50,920 bases of DNA from Planctomycetota bacterium (lineage in GTDB: Bacteria; Planctomycetota; Planctomycetia; Planctomycetales; Planctomycetaceae), in the NCBI GenBank assembly GCA_016872645.1, contig VGZH01000038.1, positions 1-50,920 of the forward strand. The letters run 5' to 3'. The notes beneath the pieces were generated by a model. It had not been told where the DNA came from. It did not search any database and saw only the letters and a list, made by a program, of their open reading frames with translations. Shown here piece by piece: positions 37,401-45,004 of the stretch; within the stretch, counting starts at the first letter, position 1, and every line of letters begins with the position of its first letter. A program made the translations under genes and the position numbers.

Positions 37401-39277
37401 AATCGTGAAAGCAGCAAGGCTCGGTCGCGATGAATGACTGGCCAGGTTGGCGTGCCATCCCAGCCGAAGGATTCCGGAAAGAGCTCTCGACGGCCGCCCG
37501 CCTCGCCGATGTGGTAGCCATGCACCCAACGTTGTCGGCCTGTGACCAGATCGACACCGACGAACAATCCCACGTCGGTTGGACAAATCAACATTCCGTC
37601 CGAGACCGTCGGTGAACCGACCGGGTTGCGGCGACTGCGCTGCCGGACTTTGAAGAACGGTTCGTCGACCAACGCCAGCCCCTGACACCACAGCGGCTCG
37701 CCGTTCGAACCGTCGATCGCGATCAGACAAAGTTGGTTGTTCTTCTCGGCTGTGAATTCGTCGAATGAAAACAGCTCCCCCATTACGAAAAGTCGCTCGT
37801 CCACGACGGCGGGCGCACCAAGAAACTGGATGCCACAGCCACGGTGCCCCAACTTGCTTGCGGCGGCCATGCCATCCAACGTCCAAGCTGGTCGCACCTG
37901 TGACACCGGTGACTCACCCGTGTTCGATGTGCCGGTCTCGATCGGCAAAGCCACCAACTGCGTTAGCAAGTCGAGTTCTCGTTTCCCGGAATCTTCGTCG
38001 ACATCTTTGTTGCCCGCCGGTTGGCTCCGCCACGGAATCAAGTCGATGGCGAAAACGTGCCGGCCATCGCTCGACAGCATGCCGCACGCAGAGTTGGTCA
38101 CGAAACCATCTCGCACCGTGCGGAAACGGTCGGTCTCTCCTGCTTGAGCCATGGCGCGCGGCAGCCACTCGCTGAACGGCAGGGAGGCTGGGAACATCCA
38201 TAATCGCCGCCCCGTTCGCAGATCGAAGGCAGAGACCCCGTTCAATTCGCGCACGACCAATTGCCCGCGCACGACAATCGGCTCGATCGCCACCGCGATC
38301 TGTTGGGTATTGTGTTCGTCCTGATTCACCAGCCAATCCTGAATTGCCGCGCGGTCTGAGGAATTCGCAGCCAATGACACCGGAGTCCAGAGCGGCTTCA
38401 ACCACGGCACACTGCCGGATGGGGCCGCGTTGCGAGCGAAGTTACCACCCGCCGTCAACCACTCACGCGATGCGCTGGCCAATGCCTTCGGCATCACTTC
38501 CATGCTCTGGGTAACCAGTTGTTCCGCCAACTGGGTCGCTGATCGCTCTTCGCCGGCGATCAAAATGTTCGTCGCACCCAGCTTGTCCAGCAGTTCTCGC
38601 GCGCGGACATCGTTTCCCGCCAATCGCTGAGCCACCGCCGCTTGCACCATCAAATTCGGAGTCAACCTCTCACGATGCACCGGCTCGGACAGCAATCGTT
38701 CAAACAGCCTCGCAGCGACGCGAGTCTCCCCTTTGTCGAGCCAATGTGCCGCCAGCCACCGCGCCGACTCGAACCCTGCCGCTGTGTGAAAGTACCGCCG
38801 CATCGTCTCGGTGGCGAAGACCGACCGACCGGTCTGTGACGATTGCTCAAACAAATGCCGTGCGGCAGTGCCAAACAATCGCTCGTACGTTGCCTGTCCC
38901 TCGGGCGGCAGTTCACTGAGACCGCGCAGTACCTCTCCGCGAACTTCCAGCCACTGCCCATCGGCACGCAACTTAACGAAGCCGTCGTCCCCGCGATCCA
39001 GAATCCGTTGCCAGAGAGTCAACCCCTCACTGATTTGTCCAGCGTCGAGCCGCGACCGACCATCCTTCAACCAACGTCGCAGAGTCGTGTCATTGTTGAG
39101 ATGAAACGCGGCTTCCGACGACAAATCCAATGTGAGCGTCTCGTTGAGTTTCGGAGTCTTTGGCGGCGCAGCGGATTCTTGAGACCGCCCTTCCGCCGCC
39201 GCGAACACCAACCACGCGGCCACAACCGCGAAGCATTCCAGCGCTTTCAACAACCACCGACCTGCGACGCGACTCAT
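34493..39277 (-). CDS. Giant exported PQQ-propeller and helical-repeat protein
   Basis: 1594 residues. ATG 39277 has AAAGG eight bases upstream; ATG 39280 directly before it is an alternative. The long open frame upstream is not protein-like. A signal or anchor (ALECFAVVAAWLVFAAAEG) is followed by a helical section with TPR-like pairs (about 60-260). A first PQQ-like propeller follows (about 310-830, with GVSAFDLRTGRRLWMF, AIDGSNGEPLWCQG, GVDLVTGRQRWVHG and CVETTTGKLLWQLP), then a helical section (about 850-1065) rich in LLLDRGEFQEAELLL-type pairs. A second propeller comes after that (about 1110-1560, with VVDPATGRVTWRRE). Between the last helical part and the second propeller, a palindromic DNA element inserts THQRGAAAENPSLVRRAS in frame. 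A scaffold or sensing role in the envelope is likely; no enzyme site is visible. Confidence 0.85.
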   Translation of the reverse strand: MSRVAGRWLLKALECFAVVAAWLVFAAAEGRSQESAAPPKTPKLNETLTLDLSSEAAFHLNNDTTLRRWLKDGRSRLDAGQISEGLTLWQRILDRGDDGFVKLRADGQWLEVRGEVLRGLSELPPEGQATYERLFGTAARHLFEQSSQTGRSVFATETMRRYFHTAAGFESARWLAAHWLDKGETRVAARLFERLLSEPVHRERLTPNLMVQAAVAQRLAGNDVRARELLDKLGATNILIAGEERSATQLAEQLVTQSMEVMPKALASASREWLTAGGNFARNAAPSGSVPWLKPLWTPVSLAANSSDRAAIQDWLVNQDEHNTQQIAVAIEPIVVRGQLVVRELNGVSAFDLRTGRRLWMFPASLPFSEWLPRAMAQAGETDRFRTVRDGFVTNSACGMLSSDGRHVFAIDLIPWRSQPAGNKDVDEDSGKRELDLLTQLVALPIETGTSNTGESPVSQVRPAWTLDGMAAASKLGHRGCGIQFLGAPAVVDERLFVMGELFSFDEFTAEKNNQLCLIAIDGSNGEPLWCQGLALVDEPFFKVRQRSRRNPVGSPTVSDGMLICPTDVGLFVGVDLVTGRQRWVHGYHIGEAGGRRELFPESFGWDGTPTWPVIHRDRALLLSRFSEELHCVETTTGKLLWQLPRGNAVYIGAVTDDRIVLVGERDVRAIPVPADGMVGSSANSAPQKAGPANANEPLWTHLVGPVTGRGVRVGDDLLVPLKSGRVACLDLATGHDRGFAVTRTIDLAAIRRGSRSEDERELAEHEFAPWPGNLIACDDVVVSLGLGRVAVYPQARAVLASLRDRPDSVERRLLESELRMLLGSEASPVIDLKQVLQSELSPELRQQAERQLRESLYLELSRNPDRADELLPQLERLADTTGERARLLQRICEVSLPRDPVRTVQAARDLAALSLDHELELDEHGQHVVSLDTWARGFLRQVRGRVANSPDDTERVNDLLNQERDVKLKSSDVDELRQFARLCDDWPQASDVRLRLADLLLDRGEFQEAELLLARDRLSTDPQVAAAATARMLRLWDHLGFYSLAANLLGELEDRFGEVEFSIGDSLNVTSPTHQRGAAAENPSLVRRASVTGRTFVAAFSRDSMTWQAFARRQRPNWDVRRVVISEDRPRTGELRLVEGFGNGDIRNRTLVRAGIGVHLFQTQSLFRPLQEPGWQIVDRDSGVVTGLLPQLDRYYPTGLQAGAPAGVNHFFPVGGPGRMLGFSLLGRGQTEAAWETAFVPLRVTQEFLRVGPVGPGFCVYQSRQHLIVVDPATGRVTWRRELEPHSGLLGESETGLFGDREALFVFGSDQSVFTVYETATGREIRQGRLPVDQHQSRRAFGRRLFHIIEVNGVRRMRIWDPLTDRNELDEALPQGTSAFSPQVTRDGELLLVLRSGRVRVIDVHNSLVKLDVTLPESDVRGANMLRAFSDSDRYYLNLQRVLDNSNRMSMSYFLNETLVPNAEVLGELYAFERPAIPQPLDGVTGMLGRKLWMRTMPQRTILRLDIARLPFLIALARQQDRTRSDKSALRVEAIDALSGDLLGSSDHVLPTRLVQTQHDPAAARVTLVGLSTRITLDYGREKQRLVRQETPW
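36004..36068. repeat. In-frame palindromic element inside a coding region
   Basis: The 26-base arms (36004-36029 and 36043-36068) match at 23 of 26 positions, with core CGACGCACCAGCGAAGGG on the left and its complement on the right. On the coding strand it reads without stop and adds about 22 residues (PTHQRGAAAENPSLVRRASV) at about residue 1070-1091 of the giant PQQ protein. Confidence 0.85.
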
Positions 39278-39475
39278 CATCGACGCCTTTCGCAGAGAAA
39301 ACTCGTGACATCTTGCTAGCGTCATGCTGGCACCGCTGCCGACCATGTTGCGAACCCCGCACCGCGATTGTGCCGCGCTTTTGAGAGCGTGCCAATGCCG
39401 AATCCCGTCCCTAAGGCCAATGTGCGCTGAATGATTGCCTCGAAGCACGGGTCAACCAATCCACACGGGGTCGGG

Positions 39476-39979
39476 TTACGAATTGTCCGCCAACAGGTCG
39501 TCTTCGTTGACCAGCCGGTGCCCGTGCTCGGTCAAGACCTTGATCGCCATTTCGATGTCGTCCACAGAGATCGCGACCGCACAGCGTCCATCGGGACGAC
39601 ACATCAACGGATACGTGTATTGAATGTTGACCTCGGCTTGCAGCAGCGAGGTGCACAGCGTCACAAACGGCTGATTCCCTTTCGGTAAGACGACGCCGAT
39701 GATGTCGCTCTCGAAGTACGCGAACCCTGACAGGCTCAGAATCTCGCGGCCACGGTCATACGAACTGAGCATCACCCGAGCAGTCGCACATTCATGTGAA
39801 TCATTGATACTCAGCGCGATAATCCGCAGGTCGTGCTTTTCGAAGTGCCGCAGCAAGTCGCGCAGACGACCAATACGGTTTTCCAGAAACACGCAGAACT
39901 GCCGCAAGCAGGGCCAGTCGTGTGCGCGAGCCGTTGCCTCGGCGACCCTCGATCCATGATCATCAAAATCTGTGGGCAT
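39476..39979 (-). CDS. ACT-domain-like small protein
   Basis: 167 residues from ATG 39979, with GGAGG ten bases upstream. Two ACT-like beta-alpha-beta units are visible: LRQFCVFLENRIGRLRDLLRHFEKHDLRIIALSI (about 25-60) and GVVLPKGNQPFVTLCTSLLQAEVNIQYTYPLM (about 95-127), the latter followed by CAVAISVDDIEMAIKVLTEHGH. The domain usually senses amino acids or other small ligands and regulates enzymes. No enzyme domain is attached, so it is probably a free regulatory or sensing protein. It lies 198 bases before the giant PQQ gene on the same strand and is divergent from the HAD gene. Confidence 0.85.
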   Translation of the reverse strand: MPTDFDDHGSRVAEATARAHDWPCLRQFCVFLENRIGRLRDLLRHFEKHDLRIIALSINDSHECATARVMLSSYDRGREILSLSGFAYFESDIIGVVLPKGNQPFVTLCTSLLQAEVNIQYTYPLMCRPDGRCAVAISVDDIEMAIKVLTEHGHRLVNEDDLLADNS

Positions 39980-40151
39980 GAGTCACCAGCCTCCATGATC
40001 GAGGACGGCCCGCGAACCGCTCAAAGTGAGGAGCCGAGACTGTCTCCGGCATGAGATGTTCGTTCCGCTGCGAATCTGCAATCATGCCGCGCCCTCCGCG
40101 CGATGGAGTTGTATCTCGTCTCCTCAAGAAGCGTCAATCAGCGAGTTTCCG

Positions 40152-40757
40152 ATGATCCGCACCTGTCTGTTCGACATGGGCAATGTCCTGGTTTTCTTCT
40201 CACACGAACGCATGTGCGAGCAACTCGGCCGACTCTGCGACCGCTCGGCCGAAGACATGCGACGGCTGCTGATCGACTCGGGAGTGCAATGGAACTACGA
40301 ACGGGGCTGGCTCAGTCCCACGCAATTTCACGAATGGTTCCGGTCGACCACGGATCGTGACGTCTTGTTCGATGACCTTGTGCAAGCCGCCTCGGACATC
40401 TTCTGGTTGAATGAGCCGATCGTCCCGGTGCTCGACCAACTGAAATCGCGTGGCCTGCGGCTCGTGCTGTTGTCAAACACGTGCATCACTCACTTCGAGT
40501 GGGTCCGAGATCACTACGATGTCCTGCAGCGTTTCGACGCCTGCGTCACCTCGTGCGGAGCAGGTGCGATTAAGCCGGAGCCGCCGATTTACGAAGCCGC
40601 CCTGCGCGAGATCGACTGCGAGCCGAATGAGTGCTTTTATACAGACGACATCCCGAGATATATCGCCGCCGGCCGTCAGCACGGATTGCTCGCCGAAGTC
40701 TTCACCGACGTGCCATCGCTTCTGGGACACTTGGGCAAGCACGGAGTTCTGAAGTAG
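40152..40757 (+). CDS. HAD-superfamily hydrolase (YihX-like phosphatase)
   Basis: 201 residues from ATG 40152. Motif I is CLFDMGNVLVFFS: the nucleophile Asp is kept and the second Asp is Gly, as in the YihX/alpha-glucose-1-phosphate phosphatase branch and many HAD type IA members. Motif II is LRLVLLSNT. Motif III/IV reads GAIKPEPPIYEAALREI, with the catalytic lysine, then CFYTDDIPRYIAAGRQHGL. The cap domain is the helical type I cap between motifs I and II. The natural substrate is unknown; sugar phosphates are likely. There is a 172-base divergent gap to the ACT-like gene. Confidence 0.88.
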   Translation: MIRTCLFDMGNVLVFFSHERMCEQLGRLCDRSAEDMRRLLIDSGVQWNYERGWLSPTQFHEWFRSTTDRDVLFDDLVQAASDIFWLNEPIVPVLDQLKSRGLRLVLLSNTCITHFEWVRDHYDVLQRFDACVTSCGAGAIKPEPPIYEAALREIDCEPNECFYTDDIPRYIAAGRQHGLLAEVFTDVPSLLGHLGKHGVLK

Positions 40758-41127
40758 CGACTGTCTTGAAAGCCACGCGACGGACTTTGGTGATGTCGAA
40801 AGGATCGTCCGCGTAGTCGCGGAGCCGTTTTTGTTCTTCAATCAACGACGGCAGCAGTTGGTTGCTGGCCAACTCGGCGAGATTCGGCCCCAGCAGCGGG
40901 TTCGCGCTGTTGGCTTCCGCCTGAGCGCCGCTGGCAGCTTGCGACGTGGCGATCAGTAATCACACGACACTTTCAAGTTCGTCGTGCGACAGATTTTCGT
41001 CGATGGTTGTTTAGAAGGCTCGAATCTTGCCGTTGATCTCAGCCCCGTGGAGCAGATTTAGGCGGCGGTCGCGTTCGAATTTGAAGACCGGAAGCACGCC
41101 GAGCAGGTTGATTCGGCGATTATCATG
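40757..41127 (-). pseudogene. Decayed gene remnant with several in-frame stops
   Basis: One minus-strand frame reads KHDNRRINLLGVLPVFKFE, then HGAEINGKIRAF, stop, TTIDENLSHDELESVV, stop, LLIATSQAASGAQAEANSA and on to PSLIEEQKRLRDYADDPFDI. The composition is clearly protein-like and the frame is continuous across two stop codons, so this is a degraded gene and not random sequence. I do not recognise the family. There is no usable start and the 3' end runs into the HAD gene's end. The region between the HAD gene and the epimerase holds nothing else except a palindromic element. Confidence 0.6.
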
Positions 41128-41153
41128 CTTTCAGTTCTCGAATTTCAGGTTCA

Positions 41154-41208
41154 CCCGACGTGCCAGCGAAGGGATTCATGGGCTCAACCCCGCTGGCGCG
41201 TCGAGCTA
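41154..41208. repeat. Palindromic element overlapping the epimerase stop
   Basis: CCCGACGTGCCAGCGAAGGG (41154-41173) pairs imperfectly with 41188-41208 (core CGCTGGCGCGTCG). The right arm contains the stop codon of the epimerase gene. The core is nearly identical to that of the in-frame element at 36004-36068. Confidence 0.75.
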
Positions 41209-42153
41209 ATGGTTGGTCGCGAAGAAATTCGCGTAGTAGTCAATCGTTCGTTGCAAACCGTCGGACAGACTGACCTGCGGTCGATAACCGAGCTCGCGTT
41301 CCGTCGACGAGATATCCGCCCAGGAATCCTGAATGTCTCCGACTCGCGGCGGGGCGAAAATCGGATCGAACGGGACATTGAGCCGCTCGCAAATCATGCG
41401 CAACAGTTCAATGACGCTCAGCGATTGACCGCCAGCGACATTAAAGACTTTGCCGCTGACGTTCGTTGCGTGTACAGCAAGCAAGTTCGCATGAACCGCA
41501 TTGCCGACATACAAAAAATCTCGCGACTGTGAGCCATCGCCGAAAATCGTGGGGCGACGGCCTTGCAACAGCGCCGAGACGAACAGCGGGATCACTGCCG
41601 AGTACGGACTGGCTGGATCTTGCCGCTCACCAAAGATGTTGAAGTACCTCAGCCGCACAGTTTCCAGCGGATACACCGCCGCGAACGATTCGCAATACAA
41701 CTCGCCCGCCAGCTTTGCTGCGGCATACGGCGAGAGCACCTGGGACAACTGTGATTCCCGTTTGGGCATCATCGGATCGTTGCCATAGGCGCTACTTGAT
41801 CCCGCATAAATGACTCGTCGCACGCCAGCTTGTCTCGCAGCGTCCAAAATGCAGACAGTTCCCGTGACACATGCGGTGTGAACGGCAACCGGGTCTTTGA
41901 CGCTCAACGGCACAGAAGCCAACGCGGCCTGATGGAAGATGACTTCAACTCCCTTTGCCGCGTGACGCGCAGTAATGGGGTCCGCAACATCTCCGTGAAA
42001 GAATTCAACTCCATCCTTCAGATGAGCCAGGTTGTCGCGTGAGCCAGCACAAAGGTTGTCGAGCACCCTGACTCGGTGGCCTTCCTCGACCAACCGCGTC
42101 GCGATGTGCGATCCGATAAACCCTGCTCCGCCAGTCACCAAATACGTCGTCAC
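41206..42153 (-). CDS. NAD-dependent nucleotide-sugar epimerase
   Basis: 315 residues, GTG start at 42153 supported by GGGGAG eight bases upstream. Extended short-chain dehydrogenase fold: the glycine motif [10 protein letters not shown] is at the N-terminus, VLDNLCAG follows, and the catalytic triad is Ser/Thr in AGSSSAYG and Y-x3-K in [11 protein letters not shown]. The sequence [26 protein letters not shown] and [12 protein letters not shown] are typical of UDP-glucose or UDP-GlcNAc 4-epimerases (GalE and WbpP type). It would make galactose-type nucleotide sugars for surface polysaccharide. A sialate O-acetylesterase gene lies 176 bases upstream on the same strand. Confidence 0.9.
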   Translation of the reverse strand: MTTYLVTGGAGFIGSHIATRLVEEGHRVRVLDNLCAGSRDNLAHLKDGVEFFHGDVADPITARHAAKGVEVIFHQAALASVPLSVKDPVAVHTACVTGTVCILDAARQAGVRRVIYAGSSSAYGNDPMMPKRESQLSQVLSPYAAAKLAGELYCESFAAVYPLETVRLRYFNIFGERQDPASPYSAVIPLFVSALLQGRRPTIFGDGSQSRDFLYVGNAVHANLLAVHATNVSGKVFNVAGGQSLSVIELLRMICERLNVPFDPIFAPPRVGDIQDSWADISSTERELGYRPQVSLSDGLQRTIDYYANFFATNH

Positions 42154-42161
42154 GAAACAAA

Positions 42162-42167
42162 CTCCCC
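42162..42167 (-). promoter_or_regulatory. Ribosome binding site deciding the epimerase GTG start
   Basis: Minus-strand GGGGAG lies eight bases before the GTG at 42153. No ATG in frame would keep the full NAD-binding motif, so GTG is the start. Confidence 0.75.
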
Positions 42168-42329
42168 GTCCTGCGCGCCGAAAACACGTCGAACAACTTT
42201 AGCACCGGAATCGGGTACGACGGAGAATCGACGTGGCAGAGCGGTCGCTCGCAACCCGGCACAATCGGCAGCCGTTGCGTGAACAGAACATTCGTCGCGT
42301 TTACCGTTGAAGGGACGTGGGCATCCGGT

Positions 42330-43886
42330 CTACTTGCCGTCAGTGCGGAATGGCGACGCGGGCAAGCCTGCTCCGTTGATGAGGTTCGCGTCCGGGTTGT
42401 CAGCCCAGGCGTACCGCACGGCCTTCGGCTGCTGAATGTCAGGATGCCAGACGATGACTTGTTCGCCGTCAACGCGAGCCTTCGCTGACAGCCACTTCTG
42501 GTCGGCCCCGGCGATGGCGAATCCTTTGAGTTCCTCACCGCTCGCCTTCAATCCCGCCGCGTAGCGGAATGAGAGCACGACTTCTTCTCCGACGAACTCG
42601 TAGCCATCTGGAAGCGGACCGGAAGCAACCACTCCCTTTTGGTTGTAGACCTTCGCAAGTGCCCACAGTGCCAATCGCTTGCCGACTCCTTGTTTGTCTT
42701 TTGGATGAATGTCGTTCGCCTCACCCAGATCGAGCGTGATCGCCATCCCGGTGTTCGGGACTCTCAGTGTCTTGAGCATTTGCTCGCGAACAGTCGTCCA
42801 ACCGGTCTCTTCGACCGGCTCCGCTTGGATCCTGTGGAACAGTGGCAATTGCACCCAAGCGACGGGGAAGTCTCCTTGCCCCCAGCGACCGCGCCAGTCG
42901 GCGATCAGCGTGCGGAGTTGCAGGCCGTAGTTCTCGGCACCAGCTCCTTGGCGAGCGGAGTTTGCATTTGACTCACCCTGATACCAGATGGCTCCGCGAA
43001 TCGCATACGGGATCAGCGGTGCGATCTTGCCATTAAACAGAACAGCCGGGTGATGCGAGTTCCGGCGCGGATTGACCGGCTGTTGCGGAATGCGACCGGG
43101 TTGCTTCCCCGCATCGCGAGCCTTCTTCGCGGCGACCTTCCAGTCCGCCAGTTGCTTTTCGAATTGAGCCTTTGCTTTCTCTGGATCGTAGCTCGCTGTG
43201 TCGTTGTCCCAGCGAGCGAACAACGGCTTGAGTTCCACGAGATCTTTCTGTGCAGACATGCTCGTCCAAGCCTCAATGGGTGTGCCACCGACCGACGAGT
43301 TGATCAGTCCGACCGGCAACTTCAATGTCGTGTGCAGTTCGCGTCCGAAGAAAAATGCTGTAGCAGAGAAACTGCCAACGGTCTCCGGGCTGCAAACTTC
43401 CCATTTGCCACTGCCTCCTTCTTGAGGTTCTGTCGCCGCGGCCGAGTTCTCGCGGAACATGCGGATGTTCGGTAGATTCGCGGCCGCTTGCTCGACCTCG
43501 AAGTCCTTCGACCGCGAGACGGTCATCGCCATATTCGACTGGCCGGAACCGAGCCACACTTCGCCGATCAGTACGTCGCTGATCTTGTGCGTGTTCTTGC
43601 CTTTCACAATCAACTCGTACGGTCCACCCGCCTCCCTCTTGTCCAGCTTGATCAGCCACTTGCCATCAGCTCCGGCCTTGGCCGATTTCGATTGCCCGGC
43701 AATCGAGACCGTTACCTCTTCGCCGTTGTCGGCCCAACCCCAAATCGGAGCCGCAATGTCTTGTTGCAAAACCATGTGGTCCGAGATCACCGCTGGCAGT
43801 CGTACGTCAGCTCGCGCGGCGAACGGCATGAGCGAAAACAGGACGACGATCAAAGCCCAACTCAACCAACGTGAGAGACGGATCAT
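42330..43886 (-). CDS. Exported sialate O-acetylesterase
   Basis: 518 residues from ATG 43886, with AGGA eight bases upstream. The signal peptide is LSWALIVVLFSLMPFAARA. An Ig-like N-terminal domain (DHMVLQQDIAAPIWGWADNGEEVTVSI) is characteristic of this family. The catalytic serine lies in WLGSGQSNMAMTV at about residue 118, and a second conserved segment is AIRGAIWYQGESNANSARQG. VNPRRNSHHPAVLFNGKIAPLIPYAIRG is also typical. The enzyme removes O-acetyl groups from sialic acids or other acetylated glycans outside the cell. Together with the epimerase downstream it suggests carbohydrate metabolism. Confidence 0.92.
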   Translation of the reverse strand: MIRLSRWLSWALIVVLFSLMPFAARADVRLPAVISDHMVLQQDIAAPIWGWADNGEEVTVSIAGQSKSAKAGADGKWLIKLDKREAGGPYELIVKGKNTHKISDVLIGEVWLGSGQSNMAMTVSRSKDFEVEQAAANLPNIRMFRENSAAATEPQEGGSGKWEVCSPETVGSFSATAFFFGRELHTTLKLPVGLINSSVGGTPIEAWTSMSAQKDLVELKPLFARWDNDTASYDPEKAKAQFEKQLADWKVAAKKARDAGKQPGRIPQQPVNPRRNSHHPAVLFNGKIAPLIPYAIRGAIWYQGESNANSARQGAGAENYGLQLRTLIADWRGRWGQGDFPVAWVQLPLFHRIQAEPVEETGWTTVREQMLKTLRVPNTGMAITLDLGEANDIHPKDKQGVGKRLALWALAKVYNQKGVVASGPLPDGYEFVGEEVVLSFRYAAGLKASGEELKGFAIAGADQKWLSAKARVDGEQVIVWHPDIQQPKAVRYAWADNPDANLINGAGLPASPFRTDGK

Positions 43887-44014
43887 GTTGAGTATCCTGT
43901 AAAAACGGTCGAACGACGAGCGAAGGGTGACAACAAGATATCCATCAAGTCGCTTAATGCCACCTTGACACTAAAATTCGACAGTCCTAGAAACCCGCCG
44001 GACAGGGACGTCAA

Positions 44015-44950
44015 ATGTTGCTCAAGGACGAGCTTTCTGCTTTTGCTGATGCCGATGCGGCCGATGAGCCGGTCGTGAACGGACAATTGCCGACACGATT
44101 GCGGCTGTTATGCGTCGGGCCTCGCGAACCTTCTTGGGTCGGACTGACGCTGCAGTTGGATGCCGAAGGAGGCATCGAACCGCAATTTCGCTGGGTCTCG
44201 TCCGCGACCGAGGCTCTGACTCTGTTGCGCGATGACTCGTTCGATGCCGTGTTGATTGCCGCAGCATCTGCCGACAGCCGAACAAACCCTTTTGCAGAAG
44301 CGGCATCGTTGGTCAAGGCGATTCGCGCGAGTGGCTGCGAAGACCCACTTGTGCTGTTGGCACCGTGCATCTCGGATGCCGATTGGCTCGACTTGTCCCG
44401 CGAGGAATGCGAGCTGCTGCAATCATCTCGGTTATGGGATTCGCCTGCACTGGCTTCCGTGCTCAAACGGGCCATCTTTCGCAGCGAGCAAACTCGGCAA
44501 AGCCGGCGGCTCGAAATTGCACAAACCAAACGGATGGCTCGCGAGCGAGACGAAGCCGAACATTTACTCAACCAGCAGCGCCGCATCATCGATGACCTCG
44601 ATGCCACCAACGTCACGCGACAAGCGCTGCTCGACTGCTTCGGCCAAGTGACTCCGTGCCGCACCGCGTTGCCGCCAGAGCTCAACAACTACTACCAGGA
44701 GTTGCTGCGGACGTACGTCATTATGGGTTCCGGCAACCTTGGTGGCGAAATCGCAAAGCTGGCCGATCTGCTGGCCGTCGCTGGCTGCGGACCGCGCGAG
44801 GCATTGAGTCTGCATCTGGAACGAGTCGAGTCCCTCGTCGGTGGCTTGGGGAATCGCAGCACGCGACACATTTTGGCTCGCGCAGATTTGCTCGCGCTGG
44901 AGCTGATGATCCATCTGGGCGAGTCGTACCGCCGCCGTGTGTCGGTCTGA
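44015..44950 (+). CDS. Pseudo-receiver and coiled-coil protein
   Basis: 311 residues from ATG 44015, with AGGGA six bases upstream. Residues about 29-150 fold like a response-regulator receiver (RLLCVGPREPSWVGLTLQL, then FDAVLIAAAS), but the phospho-accepting aspartate after beta-3 is replaced by alanine and the N-terminal acidic pair is absent, so it cannot be phosphorylated in the normal way. A coiled coil follows (about 155-200, rich in R, E and Q). The last 100 residues are helical and unnamed (YYQELLRTYVIMGSGNLGGEIAKLADLLAV). There is no DNA-binding or kinase domain. It could be a scaffold or a partner of a two-component protein elsewhere. It is 54 bases ahead of the permease gene. Confidence 0.75.
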   Translation: MLLKDELSAFADADAADEPVVNGQLPTRLRLLCVGPREPSWVGLTLQLDAEGGIEPQFRWVSSATEALTLLRDDSFDAVLIAAASADSRTNPFAEAASLVKAIRASGCEDPLVLLAPCISDADWLDLSREECELLQSSRLWDSPALASVLKRAIFRSEQTRQSRRLEIAQTKRMARERDEAEHLLNQQRRIIDDLDATNVTRQALLDCFGQVTPCRTALPPELNNYYQELLRTYVIMGSGNLGGEIAKLADLLAVAGCGPREALSLHLERVESLVGGLGNRSTRHILARADLLALELMIHLGESYRRRVSV

Positions 44951-45004
44951 CCTGTCCGACCGAGTGCCGTGAGCCGACAGCCGATGGCCGTTATCCTTTT
45001 CGGC

